Shown here piece after piece: positions 1 to 7,892 of a stretch of 42,005 nucleotides of DNA; the first letter of the stretch is position 1, and each line of letters starts with the position of its first letter. The translations under genes and the position numbers were made by a program. The stretch is from an uncultured Acetatifactor sp. (GTDB lineage: Bacteria > Bacillota > Clostridia > Lachnospirales > Lachnospiraceae): NCBI GenBank assembly GCA_910584435.1, contig CAJUAP010000030.1, positions 1 to 42,005 on the forward strand, written 5' to 3'. The notes beneath the pieces are model-generated. The model was not told the DNA's origin, made no database searches, and saw only the letters and a program-made list of their open reading frames with translations.

Positions 1-178
1 GGACGAGAGCTTAACCAAGAGCAAGTCGGAAAGAAGATGCTGCTATCTGATTGAAGAATATTCAGTGTTCGGTTTTGAAGGCACAAACCGGAAAGAAGCA
101 GGAGGATCATCAGAGCGCAGGGAAGCAGATGAGGGATGGTCTGCAGAAGAAGGCAGCCTTCAGAGAAGAAAGAAATAA

Positions 179-250
179 TCCTCGATAGCTCAATGGTAGA
201 GCACTCGGCTGTTAACCGAGTTGTTGTAGGTTCGAGCCCTACTCGGGGAG
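179..250 (+). tRNA. tRNA-Asn (GTT)
   Basis: Folds as a cloverleaf. The acceptor arm TCCTCGA pairs with TCGGGGA, the anticodon loop CTGTTAA carries GTT at 211-213, and the T arm contains GGTTCGAGCC. CCA is not encoded. It is the first of three tRNAs on the same strand that probably form one transcript ending at the hairpin near 539-568. Confidence 0.95.
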
Positions 251-290
251 TTAAGCGTGGATTCGCCCGATTTCGCTTAGTATTTATTTG

Positions 291-362
291 GGCTCCATGG
301 TCAAGCGGTTAAGACATCGCCCTTTCACGGCGGTAACACGGGTTCGATTCCCGTTGGAGTCA
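291..362 (+). tRNA. tRNA-Glu (TTC)
   Basis: The acceptor arm GGCTCCA pairs with TGGAGTC. The anticodon loop CTTTCAC carries TTC at 324-326, and the T loop is GGTTCGATTCC. The 3' CCA is not encoded. It lies 40 nt after tRNA-Asn. Confidence 0.95.
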
Positions 363-460
363 TTTTGTATTTTTAAGGTAATACATTCTTATAACGGATC
401 GAGTTCAGCAGTATACAGGTTGCAATAAGGAAAATAGTAATTAAGGAAAATGATATGTAT

Positions 461-532
461 GGCGCAGTAGCCAAGTGGTAAGGCAATGGTCTGCAACACC
501 AGTATTCACCGGTTCAAATCCGGTCTGCGCCT
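461..532 (+). tRNA. tRNA-Cys (GCA)
   Basis: The acceptor arm GGCGCAG pairs with CTGCGCC. The anticodon loop CTGCAAC carries GCA at 493-495, and the T loop is GGTTCAAATCC. It is directly followed by a T run and a terminator hairpin. Confidence 0.95.
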
Positions 533-538
533 TTTTAG

Positions 539-575
539 AACCCCAATTGTGTGGGGTTTTATTTTTTGCTTATTT
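539..575 (+). terminator. Rho-independent terminator of the tRNA cluster
   Basis: The stem AACCCCA / TGGGGTT has a 6-nt loop and is followed by TTATTTTTT on the plus strand. The T run is on the plus strand only, so it serves the tRNA transcript and not the converging eutP operon. Confidence 0.8.
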
Positions 576-578
576 ATT

Positions 579-1109
579 TCAAGGATTTTCTATTTTTTCC
601 GGAAAAGGCTCCCATTCGCTTAATCCAAGACTTTGTTTCAGCTTTGCCTCTGCAAATGTCAATTGCGGTAAATCCTCATCCAGGTATTCTATCAGTTCAC
701 TGACACCCTCTCTGGTTACATTGTTGATGAGAAAGATGCGTTCACAGCCGGCATTTAGTAACCATTGCCGGACCATGGGAATGTTGGCATAGGGGGAATC
801 GATTTTAGTGATAACGCCAATCAGAGGGCGAAGGATAAAAGAACGAAGGCTTGCGCTGAACAGATTAAATGGTTCATCCGCAGCCTGAACAATAGCAACC
901 ACATCTGCTTCAAAGGAAAAGCAGGCCAGTCCCACACTGAAGCGTTTGGATTCTGCATATTCTCCGGGAGAATCGATGGTATTATCATTGGAATTGGTAT
1001 ATTGTGTTTTCACATAATGGAGTTCTTCGCCCCGCAGAGCCTGGGTCAGTGAAGTTTTTCCGGCCTCGCTCCTGCCCATCAGAAATAATTTCTTCATTTT
1101 GTATTCCAT
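579..1109 (-). CDS. eutP: EutP/PduV-like microcompartment-associated GTPase
   Basis: A protein of 176 aa with a small-GTPase fold. The P-loop GRSEAGKTS is at about residues 12-20, a G3-like IDSPGEY at about 46-52, and a G4-like TKID near 105. Length and motif order match the EutP/PduV family, which accompanies bacterial microcompartment operons; its exact role (perhaps shell or cytoskeletal association, or acetate-kinase-like activity as reported for some EutP) is unsettled. It is the last gene of a three-gene minus-strand unit after two EutS-type shell genes, with an 18-nt gap. The start is uncertain: MEYKMKK (1109) or the internal MKKLFLMG (1097), since neither has a strong ribosome binding site. 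No enzyme gene accompanies the unit. Confidence 0.85.
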   Translation of the reverse strand: MEYKMKKLFLMGRSEAGKTSLTQALRGEELHYVKTQYTNSNDNTIDSPGEYAESKRFSVGLACFSFEADVVAIVQAADEPFNLFSASLRSFILRPLIGVITKIDSPYANIPMVRQWLLNAGCERIFLINNVTREGVSELIEYLDEDLPQLTFAEAKLKQSLGLSEWEPFPEKIENP

Positions 1110-1127
1110 TTCGTTTGATGATATTTG

Positions 1128-1556
1128 CTAATTTTTGTGAATGTTACAGGTATGGAAGTTCAGGACTTCTCTAAAAAATTTCACAACCTCCTGTACTGCA
1201 GTCTCTACCTCGGACAAGCCGCCCGTAATAATCAGAGATCCGCAGAAGCGATCCATAAAACCAATCTGTACATCAGCGCTTTTCATTGCAACGTCAGCAG
1301 CTACTACAACTGCCTCCCAGGGGGTAAAGCGTATGAGGCCGATGGATTCCCCTGTGTGGTCTTCTCCTTCATGAACACCAATGTGCAGCCCCAGATTCTG
1401 ATAGACACAGGTCTGTGAGGAGCTTATGATATGAGCCATGCAGACTTCTTTTCCGGGAACCCGTAAGCGTGTCATACGCAGCTTTTTCCCTTTTAACTGT
1501 TCATACGGATTATGGAAGAGCTTTTCCAATAGTTCTTCCTTTGTGATTCTGGCCAT
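1128..1556 (-). CDS. EutS/PduU-type permuted BMC shell protein, long version
   Basis: A protein of 142 aa. Residues of about 35-142 match the permuted BMC-H fold of EutS/PduU: GKEVCMAHII, then IGLIRFTPWEAVVVAADVAMKS, then IGFMDRFCGSLIITGG. It is clearly related to its upstream neighbour (shared GFxDRFxGxLIITG and xxVxxFFRxxL positions) and has about 30 extra residues at the N-terminus (MARITKEELLEKLFHNPYEQ), which could be an encapsulation-type or docking helix. The family forms hexameric shell tiles of ethanolamine or propanediol-type microcompartments. It starts 9 nt after the upstream gene with an AGGTAGGG ribosome binding site. The pair looks like a tandem duplication. Confidence 0.85.
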   Translation of the reverse strand: MARITKEELLEKLFHNPYEQLKGKKLRMTRLRVPGKEVCMAHIISSSQTCVYQNLGLHIGVHEGEDHTGESIGLIRFTPWEAVVVAADVAMKSADVQIGFMDRFCGSLIITGGLSEVETAVQEVVKFFREVLNFHTCNIHKN

Positions 1557-1565
1557 GGAGAATCC

Positions 1566-1931
1566 CTACCTTTTTGTAATTTTGCAGACCACATATTCCA
1601 GGGTGTCCCGGAAATAATTTACAATTTCATTCATTGCCGATAAGACGTCTGAGATTTCGCCGGTGATGATTAATGTCCCCGTAAAACGATCTGCAAAACC
1701 CAGATAGACATTTCCGCTCTTGACCGCAATATCAGATGCAATGACAGCTGACTCCGGAGGTGTCATATTCATAATTCCAATGGCAGATGATTGATAATCC
1801 ACCTGCGGATTCAGTCCAAGCTTCTGGTATATAATCGGAGCGGGACCTCCCATTACGTGTGCAAAGGTGATTTCTTTGCCGGCTACGGTTTCCTGTACAA
1901 TTCGTATCTGTTCTTCCTGTCCGTCTGCCAT
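1566..1931 (-). CDS. eutS: EutS-type permuted BMC shell protein
   Basis: A protein of 121 aa, close to the usual EutS length. Typical features are GKEITFAHVMGGP near the N-terminus, IGIMNMTPPESAVIASDIAVKS in the middle and YLGFADRFTGTLIITGEISDV before the C-terminal helix. EutS is a circularly permuted BMC-domain shell protein whose bent hexamer is thought to sit at shell edges. The ATG is preceded by GGAAGGAGTGGAAGGAATC, a strong ribosome binding site. It is the first gene behind the minus-strand promoter at 1992-2020 and probably co-transcribed with the next two genes. Confidence 0.88.
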   Translation of the reverse strand: MADGQEEQIRIVQETVAGKEITFAHVMGGPAPIIYQKLGLNPQVDYQSSAIGIMNMTPPESAVIASDIAVKSGNVYLGFADRFTGTLIITGEISDVLSAMNEIVNYFRDTLEYVVCKITKR

Positions 1932-1991
1932 TGATTCCTTCCACTCCTTCCGCGTTTATGTGCTGTATTTATGTAGAATAACTCCTTATTT

Positions 1992-2020
1992 ATCATACTA
2001 TCAGAGATGTTTTCTGTCAA
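1992..2020 (-). promoter_or_regulatory. Sigma-A promoter of the eutS-eutP unit
   Basis: Read on the minus strand, TTGACA (2020-2015), a 17-bp spacer and TATGAT (1997-1992). This is near consensus and lies about 60 nt upstream of eutS. Nothing on the sequence shows an effector, but a constitutive-grade promoter for isolated shell genes is notable. Confidence 0.8.
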
Positions 2021-2047
2021 GTTGAAATAAGGCCGCCGGCTGTGCTA

Positions 2048-2066
2048 AAGCCTTCTGCAAAGGCTT
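2048..2066. repeat. Short hairpin AAGCCTT / AAGGCTT
   Basis: A 7-bp perfect inverted repeat with loop CTGCA. A close relative (8-bp stem, loop GCA) occurs at 4072-4090. Both lie upstream of a minus-strand TTGACA/TATGAT promoter, so they may be part of one dispersed element. There is no T run here. Confidence 0.4.
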
Positions 2067-2121
2067 GCTGCTGCGAACAGAGTGAAAATTTACAGTATTA
2101 ATTATCAAATCAGAGGGGAGA

Positions 2122-2588
2122 GTGACTTCAGGGGTATTGTTTGACGAGGGCTGCTATGCGGCCAGTCTGTCCACTTGTACCCTGGCAATCAATGCCAATT
2201 CCCCTCATAAGGAAGGGGTATGGGAATTTATCTGTTTTCTGATTGGGGGGGAGAACCAGTCCGAGGATTTGACCTGGCATGAGGCACCGGTGAACAGGAA
2301 GGCTTTTGAGCTATGGAACCAGCAGGGCATTTATGAACTGACGGAAATAAAATATGAGAACGGCGTCCGAAAATATCCGGCATATTATGGTACGGATGTC
2401 TCGGAAGAAAGGCAGGCGGAGTATTAAGGGTATTGGAGAAAACAAGACCTCTGCCCGCAAGGACGGAACCCATTCTTGCCATCATCCTTGAAGAGGCCCA
2501 GGACTATTTTAACGGCTATAGGAGTGCGGAAGAGGTAAGCCAGGTGGTGAATAATCGGGTGCAGCTTTATCTGAATGAGGGGAAGTGA
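2122..2588 (+). pseudogene. Remnant of an ABC transporter solute-binding protein (C-terminal part)
   Basis: The first reading frame (GTG at 2122 to TAA at 2427) encodes 101 aa with the pattern INANSPHKEGVWEFICFLIG and PVNRKAFELW, typical of the C-terminal lobe of sugar-type extracellular solute-binding lipoproteins. It stops early. The missing end is found one frame over from about 2430 to the TGA at 2586: EEAQDYFNGYRSAEEVSQVV then NNRVQLYLNEG, the usual last helix of this family. The N-terminal two thirds, the signal peptide and the permease genes are all absent. So this is a 5'-truncated and frameshifted remnant. A GGGGAG sequence before the GTG is probably fortuitous. Confidence 0.75.
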
Positions 2589-2601
2589 GCAGAAGGCGGC
2601 G

Positions 2602-3699
2602 CTAAGATAATCCGGTATGCTTCCTGTTCAGGATTCTGCGTATAAGTGTTACCATATAAATGGTTCCCAGTTCAAGCCCGGTCATGCCAAGGATGATACC
2701 GGGATAAAGGAGGAATTCTGCGGCATGGGGAAAGAGAGAAGCCAGGAATTCCCCGGCTCGTATGGATAGAAGCATATACTGGCAGTCCAGGTGGGTCAGC
2801 ATAATGATCAGTGAATTTGCCCCCAGGAAGCAGAGCCATTTCCAGACGGGGATGCCCCTGCATAGGAATACAATCCCCATGGTCCCCAGATAGGCGCAGA
2901 GCAGGTAGACTGGCAGGCTGTGGAACTGCATATACCGCAGATCACAGCTGCCGTTATAGAGGCTGAGGAAAGCGGTCAGGACAAGGCACAGAATTCCGGC
3001 CGCAAGTTCTCTGCCGGACTGCCGCCCCGTTTTCCGGGAAGCTTCCAGGCTGTCCAGCCTTTCCAATCCCTCCATTGTCACATACCCCAGCGCCAGGAAA
3101 CCTGCGCCGGCCGCCGTCCTGAAAAGCAGATACATAACTCCCATAAACCATTGTTCCCATAGTGTCTCCGCAGACAGCATGCCGAAAAACCAGGGCTTCA
3201 GACAGCAGGCTGAAAGTGCTGTCACCATACAGACAGCAATGGAAGAAATTTTTCTGATTTTCGTCCGCTTTCTCAGGAAGAAAAGCTTCCGAATGCCCAG
3301 GAAGAAAATCTGTGCAAAGAAAAGTGCGCTTAAAAACCACAGTACGGAGATACCGTCCAGGCTCACAGCCTGTATGATATATTCCTGAATCTGCCGGGAT
3401 GTCAATGAACCTGATATGTAGTGGAAATATCCCCCGTAAATGAGCAGATACACTATGCTGAATATTCCGTATGGCAGCATGAAGTTTTTCAGCTTGTGGG
3501 AAAGAAGCTGCCGGAAAGGCCGATGCTCTTCCCCGGTAAGGCGTATCAGCATTCCGGAGACAATGAAAAAGAGAGGCATATGGAAAGAAGTGATTACTGT
3601 AAGCACGTTATGGGGCAGATATCCACTGTGCCCGGCCGCCACAAGAATAATGCCGATTCCCTTTACCATATCTAAATAAGCAATTCTTTTATTTTCCAT
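2602..3699 (-). CDS. Membrane acyltransferase (acyltransferase-3 family)
   Basis: A protein of 365 aa with about ten hydrophobic segments. The N-terminus YLDMVKGIGIILVAAGHSG followed by FHMPLFFIVSGMLI is the signature of acyltransferase-3 proteins (OafA/NodX/WecH-like), where the His of GHS lies at the presumed active site. These enzymes transfer acetyl or other acyl groups to cell-surface sugars or peptidoglycan at the membrane; the substrate here cannot be told. The gene stands alone on the minus strand. The ribosome binding site is weak (GGGAAATT). The probable promoter is at 3996-4023, giving a leader of about 290 nt that contains an inverted-repeat element. Confidence 0.85.
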   Translation of the reverse strand: MENKRIAYLDMVKGIGIILVAAGHSGYLPHNVLTVITSFHMPLFFIVSGMLIRLTGEEHRPFRQLLSHKLKNFMLPYGIFSIVYLLIYGGYFHYISGSLTSRQIQEYIIQAVSLDGISVLWFLSALFFAQIFFLGIRKLFFLRKRTKIRKISSIAVCMVTALSACCLKPWFFGMLSAETLWEQWFMGVMYLLFRTAAGAGFLALGYVTMEGLERLDSLEASRKTGRQSGRELAAGILCLVLTAFLSLYNGSCDLRYMQFHSLPVYLLCAYLGTMGIVFLCRGIPVWKWLCFLGANSLIIMLTHLDCQYMLLSIRAGEFLASLFPHAAEFLLYPGIILGMTGLELGTIYMVTLIRRILNRKHTGLS

Positions 3700-3787
3700 A
3701 ATTTCCCATTTATCCCTTCGTTATCCTTTTTGTCCATGGGTGTCTGTACTGGGTGCAAAAGTGCGTCCCTGCGCCAGGAAATCAATT

Positions 3788-3862
3788 GTAACAGTTCGGA
3801 CAGGCCGCTGAACGGTTACGAGAATGCACACAAACGCAATCGCATGCGTTTTGGCGCACGCA
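3788..3862. repeat. Dispersed two-hairpin repeat, copy 1
   Basis: The first arm pair is GTAACAGTTC...GAACGGTTAC. The second is AAACGC...GCGTTT within GAATGCACAC..GGCGCA. The same layout and much of the same sequence recur at 12827-12903, and the first hairpin recurs at 40431-40474. Confidence 0.6.
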
Positions 3863-3974
3863 GTCATTGTAAGGCGGCAGACTGACTTTGAAGCATTATC
3901 AATTCATAGTGCCAGCCTCCTGTGAGCAGGGCGGCATGGCAGATTTTGGTTGCTGTCAGCATCAATTCATTATG

Positions 3975-3988
3975 TGAACTGTTGTTCA
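3975..3988. promoter_or_regulatory. Operator-like inverted repeat at a transcription start
   Basis: TGAAC-TGTT-GTTCA is a perfect 5+4+5 inverted repeat lying exactly where transcription from the minus-strand promoter at 3996-4023 should start. This size and position fit a TetR- or MarR-type repressor site. No regulator gene lies nearby. Confidence 0.4.
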
Positions 3989-3995
3989 TTTATCT

Positions 3996-4023
3996 ATCAT
4001 ACCATATCTTTCCTCTGTGTCAA
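3996..4023 (-). promoter_or_regulatory. Minus-strand sigma-A promoter upstream of the acyltransferase
   Basis: On the minus strand TTGACA (4023-4018), a 16-bp spacer and TATGAT (4001-3996) preceded by TGG, which also makes an extended -10. It points towards the acyltransferase gene, 290 nt away. Confidence 0.7.
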
Positions 4024-4031
4024 GAGGGTTA

Positions 4032-4066
4032 CTGTTCGCTCGCCGCTGCCGCGAGGCGTTTTCTGT
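4032..4066. repeat. Dispersed GC-rich element CTGTTCGCTCG..CCGCGAGGCG, copy 1
   Basis: A 35-nt stretch starting CTGTTCGCTCGCC and ending CCGCGAGGCGTTTTCTGT. It recurs with few differences at 29369-29405. Its CGCTCG / CGAGGCG halves form a short hairpin followed by TTTT, so it could act as a terminator. Confidence 0.45.
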
Positions 4067-4097
4067 ACCTGAAGCCTTCGCAGAAGGCTTTTCCATC

Positions 4098-4126
4098 TTT
4101 ACAAATCCGTCTGATTTCTGTAATAT
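4098..4126 (+). promoter_or_regulatory. Probable promoter of dnaE
   Basis: TTTACA (4098-4103), a 17-bp spacer, TAATAT (4121-4126). It lies 46 nt upstream of the chosen dnaE ATG and just after the hairpin at 4072-4090. Confidence 0.55.
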
Positions 4127-4171
4127 GTATAAAGGAAGAGTTTTCATTTGAGAGAAAGAAGGAACCTGACA

Positions 4172-7100
4172 ATGTCATTTGTGCATCTTCACGTCCATAC
4201 GGAGTATTCGCTTCTGGACGGTTCCAACAAAATAAAAGAATATGTGTCCCGGGTGAAAGAGCTGGGGATGAGCAGCGCTGCCATTACGGACCACGGCGTT
4301 ATGTACGGCGTTATTGACTTCTATCGTGCGGCCAGGGAAGCGGGTATCAAGCCGGTTCTCGGCTGTGAGATTTATGTGGCGCCCAATTCCCGGTTTGACA
4401 AGGAGCTTACCGGAGGGGAAGACAGGTATTACCACCTGGTGCTGCTGGCGGAAAATAATGTGGGCTATGCGAATCTGATGAAGATTGTCAGCAAGGGGTT
4501 TACGGAAGGATACTATTATAAGCCCCGTGTGGATATGGAGGTTCTGCAGCAGTATCATGAGGGGCTGATAGCGCTGTCTGCCTGTCTGGCGGGGGAGGTG
4601 CAGCGGTTTATTGTCAAGGGCCAGCTTCAGGAGGCAAGGGAGGCGGCAAGGAAGTACGAGGCTTGTTTTGGAAAGGGCAATTATTTCCTTGAGCTGCAGG
4701 ATCATGGTTATCCTGAGCAGAGGCAGGTGAACACGGAATTGCTGAAGATGAGCCGTGAATTGGAGATTGGTCTGGTAGCCACCAATGATGTACATTATAC
4801 CTATGAGAGCGATGCGGATTCCCATGATATTCTCCTGTGCCTTCAGACCGGTAAGAAACTGGCCGATGAGAACAGGATGCGTTATGAGGGCGGACAGTAT
4901 TATGTGAAAAGCGAGGAGGAAATGAAAGCGCTCTTCCCCTATGCACTGGAAGCCCTGGACAATACAGGGCGCATTGCAGAACGCTGTAATGTGGAGATAG
5001 AATTCGGCGTTACCAAGCTGCCGAAGTTCGATGTGCCGGAGGGGTATGATTCATGGGGGTATCTGAATGAGCTGTGCAGCAAGGGGCTTGCGGAGCGTTA
5101 CGGCGATGTGGAACAGCCGGCGGGAACTACGGGGCAGACGCTGCGAGAGCGGCTGGAGTATGAGCTGTCGGTAATCCGAAGAATGGGATACGTGGATTAT
5201 TTTCTTATTGTATGGGACTTTATTAATTATGCCAGGGAAAACGGGATTCCCGTAGGGCCGGGGAGAGGTTCCGCGGCGGGGAGTATTGTGTCATACAGTC
5301 TGAAAATTACCAACATTGATCCCATTCGGTACGATCTGCTGTTTGAGCGTTTTCTGAACCCGGAGCGTGTGTCCATGCCCGATATTGATGTGGACTTCTG
5401 CTATAACCGCAGGCAGGAGGTCATTGACTATGTAAGCCGGAAATACGGTGCAGAGAAGGTGGTGCAGATTGTGACTTTCGGTACGCTGGCGGCCAAGGGC
5501 GTAATCCGGGATGTGGGAAGGGTGATGGATCTGCCCTATGCCTTCGTGGATTCTATTGCGAAAATGGTGCCAAGGGAGCTGAACATCACCATTGACAGGG
5601 CATTGGAGAAGAATCCGGAGCTGAGGGCACAATATCAGCAGGACGAGCAGGTGCGCCACCTGATTGATATGAGTAAGCGTCTGGAAGGGCTGCCCAGACA
5701 TGCCTCCATGCATGCGGCAGGAGTGGTCATCTGTCCGGAGGCGGCGGATGAATTCGTCCCTTTGTCCAGGGGGAGCAACGGTACGATTACCACCCAGTTT
5801 ACCATGACTACATTGGAAGAATTAGGGCTTCTGAAAATGGATTTCCTTGGGCTGCGCACCTTGACGGTGATTCATGACGCGGTGGAATTCATAGAGCAGA
5901 CCACGGGAAAGCGTATAGATATGGACGGCCTTGACTATAATGATGAAAAGGTATTTGCCTCCATCGGTTCGGGAAAAACGGATGGCATTTTTCAGCTGGA
6001 AAGCGGAGGAATGAGAAATTTCATGAAAGAACTGCGTCCCAGGACCCTGGAGGATATTATAGACGGGATTTCCCTCTACCGTCCCGGCCCCATGGATTCC
6101 ATACCAAAGTATCTGAAGAACAGGAGTGACATAAGCGCGGTGACGTATGCCTGCCCGCAGCTGGAACCCATATTGAATCCAACCCATGGCTGCATTATCT
6201 ATCAGGAACAGGTGATGCAGATTGTCCGTGATCTGGGCGGTTATACTATGGGCCGCAGCGATTTGGTGCGCCGGGCCATGAGTAAGAAGAAGCATTCCGT
6301 CATGGAGAAGGAGCGTGTGAATTTTATCTACGGCAATGAGGCGGAGGGTGTGCCGGGATGTGTCTCCAAAGGGATTGGGGAGCAGGTGGCCAACAGTATT
6401 TTTGATGATATGATAGATTTTGCAGAGTATGCTTTTAATAAATCCCATGCGGCCGGATATGCGGTGGTAGCTTATCAGACGGCATATCAAAAATATTATT
6501 ATCCGGTGGAATTTATGGCGGCGCTTTTGACTTCCGTGATTGACAATCCTGCAAAGGTGGCAGAATATATTCTGACCTGCCGCAGTATGGGAATACGGCT
6601 GCTTCCGCCGGATATCAACAGGGGGCAGAGGGGATTTTCCGTCCATGACGGCTGTATTCAGTATGCGTTGAATGCCATTAAGGGTGTGGGAGGCTCTGTG
6701 ATTGAGGACATTGTGGAAGAGCGCATGTTGAGAGGCCCGTTTACCAATTTGAAGGATTTTATCACCCGTACAGCGGAAAAGGATGTGAATAAACGCATTG
6801 TGGAGAATCTGATTAAGGCGGGGGCATTGGACGGACTTGGCGGTACCAGGAAGCAGTTTATGAGTGTATACGTGCAGATCATAGATCATATTACAAAAGA
6901 TAAGAAGAGCAATCTGGCCGGGCAGTTATCCCTGTTTGATATTGCAGAGGATTCACAGAAAGAGGAATTTGATATTCAAATGCCAAGGGTGGGTGAGTAC
7001 GATAAGGATATGCTGCTGGCGTTTGAAAAGGAGGTGCTTGGCATATATATCAGCGGCCATCCTCTGGAAACGGATCAGGCATTGTGGCAGAAGTTTATCA

Positions 7101-7813
7101 CCAATACCACCAATGATTTTATGCTGGATGAGGAGACGGGCACTGCCAAGGCAGACGGGCAGTACAATGCGGTCATAGGGGGGCTGATTGCCGGCAAGAC
7201 AATAAAGTATACCAAGAATGATAAGGTAATGGCGTTCCTGAATCTGGAAGATATGGTGGGAAATGTGGAGGTTGTAGTGTTTCCGGGAGAGTATGAGCGT
7301 TATGGGACATTGCTTTCGGAGGATGCCAAGGTATTTGTGAAGGGCAGGATAGCGTTGGAAGAGGACAAGGACGGCAAGCTTATCTGCGAGCAGATTGTAC
7401 CGTTTGCGGAGGCTGCACAAATCAAAGAAGGGCCTTTGTTCCGGAACCGGTATGACAGGGGCGGTTACGGAGGCGGCAGAGGCAGCGGAAATAACATAGC
7501 AGGTAGCAGCAGGACAGAAATCGGACAGAAAGCGCAGTACGTAAGCCAGGGAGATAACGGGGCACCGCGTAAGGTTCCGGAGGGGATTTGGATACAATTC
7601 TCTAATGCAGAGGAGTATCAGGCAAGGAAGGAAGAGCTGTTTGCTGCAATAGCCGATTCTGACGGGAAGGATGAAGTGGTGATTTATCTGCGGAATACCA
7701 AAGCATATAAATCTCTGCCGCCTGATTGCCGGGTGGCTGCTGATGAAAAGCTGCAGCAGAAATTGTCGGGTATTTTTGGCAAAGAGAATGTGAAATGTCG
7801 TTTTTTGCATTAA
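4172..7813 (+). CDS. dnaE: DNA polymerase III alpha subunit (DnaE1 type)
   Basis: A protein of 1213 aa, normal for DnaE. It begins with a PHP domain (HLHVHTEYS at residues 5-13). The polymerase core follows, with GPGRGSAAGS near residue 362 and the catalytic PDIDVDF near 401-407. A helix-hairpin-helix region and an OB-fold (VIGGLIAGKTIKYTKNDK, about residue 1000) follow. The C-terminus has a Gly/Arg-rich linker (about residue 1090) and a short tail domain. There is no 3'-5' exonuclease insert, so it is DnaE and not PolC. I chose the ATG at 4172 because AAGGA lies 8-10 nt before it and the HxH motif follows; an in-frame TTG at 4148 is less likely. It is followed by pfkA, a neighbourhood common in Firmicutes. 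Confidence 0.97.
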   Translation: MSFVHLHVHTEYSLLDGSNKIKEYVSRVKELGMSSAAITDHGVMYGVIDFYRAAREAGIKPVLGCEIYVAPNSRFDKELTGGEDRYYHLVLLAENNVGYANLMKIVSKGFTEGYYYKPRVDMEVLQQYHEGLIALSACLAGEVQRFIVKGQLQEAREAARKYEACFGKGNYFLELQDHGYPEQRQVNTELLKMSRELEIGLVATNDVHYTYESDADSHDILLCLQTGKKLADENRMRYEGGQYYVKSEEEMKALFPYALEALDNTGRIAERCNVEIEFGVTKLPKFDVPEGYDSWGYLNELCSKGLAERYGDVEQPAGTTGQTLRERLEYELSVIRRMGYVDYFLIVWDFINYARENGIPVGPGRGSAAGSIVSYSLKITNIDPIRYDLLFERFLNPERVSMPDIDVDFCYNRRQEVIDYVSRKYGAEKVVQIVTFGTLAAKGVIRDVGRVMDLPYAFVDSIAKMVPRELNITIDRALEKNPELRAQYQQDEQVRHLIDMSKRLEGLPRHASMHAAGVVICPEAADEFVPLSRGSNGTITTQFTMTTLEELGLLKMDFLGLRTLTVIHDAVEFIEQTTGKRIDMDGLDYNDEKVFASIGSGKTDGIFQLESGGMRNFMKELRPRTLEDIIDGISLYRPGPMDSIPKYLKNRSDISAVTYACPQLEPILNPTHGCIIYQEQVMQIVRDLGGYTMGRSDLVRRAMSKKKHSVMEKERVNFIYGNEAEGVPGCVSKGIGEQVANSIFDDMIDFAEYAFNKSHAAGYAVVAYQTAYQKYYYPVEFMAALLTSVIDNPAKVAEYILTCRSMGIRLLPPDINRGQRGFSVHDGCIQYALNAIKGVGGSVIEDIVEERMLRGPFTNLKDFITRTAEKDVNKRIVENLIKAGALDGLGGTRKQFMSVYVQIIDHITKDKKSNLAGQLSLFDIAEDSQKEEFDIQMPRVGEYDKDMLLAFEKEVLGIYISGHPLETDQALWQKFITNTTNDFMLDEETGTAKADGQYNAVIGGLIAGKTIKYTKNDKVMAFLNLEDMVGNVEVVVFPGEYERYGTLLSEDAKVFVKGRIALEEDKDGKLICEQIVPFAEAAQIKEGPLFRNRYDRGGYGGGRGSGNNIAGSSRTEIGQKAQYVSQGDNGAPRKVPEGIWIQFSNAEEYQARKEELFAAIADSDGKDEVVIYLRNTKAYKSLPPDCRVAADEKLQQKLSGIFGKENVKCRFLH

Positions 7814-7892
7814 CATCTATTGAAATAAAGAGGGAAAAGGAATAAAATAGGGAAATACAGATGCGGAATGATAGAGGATAGGAGGTCAGGTC

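Larger units (their letters stand above)
3700..4171. other. Divergent intergenic region between acyltransferase and dnaE
   Basis: No gene of normal size is seen in these 472 nt. The region holds a dispersed hairpin repeat (3788-3862), an inverted repeat TGAAC-TGTT-GTTCA (3975-3988), a minus-strand promoter (3996-4023), a second dispersed repeat (4032-4066), a hairpin (4072-4090) and a plus-strand promoter for dnaE (4098-4126). Starting at 3989 on the minus strand a short open frame of about 40 codons can be read, but it matches no family I know. Confidence 0.7.

Noticed and set aside
1..178. Open frame running from the window start to a stop at 176-178
   Set aside because: Its composition is not protein-like, it ends 1 nt before tRNA-Asn, and another frame stops at position 54. 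No similarity can be claimed, so no gene was called.
579..2020. Complete ethanolamine or propanediol utilisation operon
   Set aside because: Only EutS-type shell genes and eutP are present; no EutBC, PduCDE, aldehyde dehydrogenase or EutN/EutM-type genes flank them.
3880..3989. Short minus-strand frame of about 40 codons starting at the promoter +1 (MNNSSHNELMLTATK...)
   Set aside because: It starts at the transcription start, contains the operator-like palindrome and resembles no known family.
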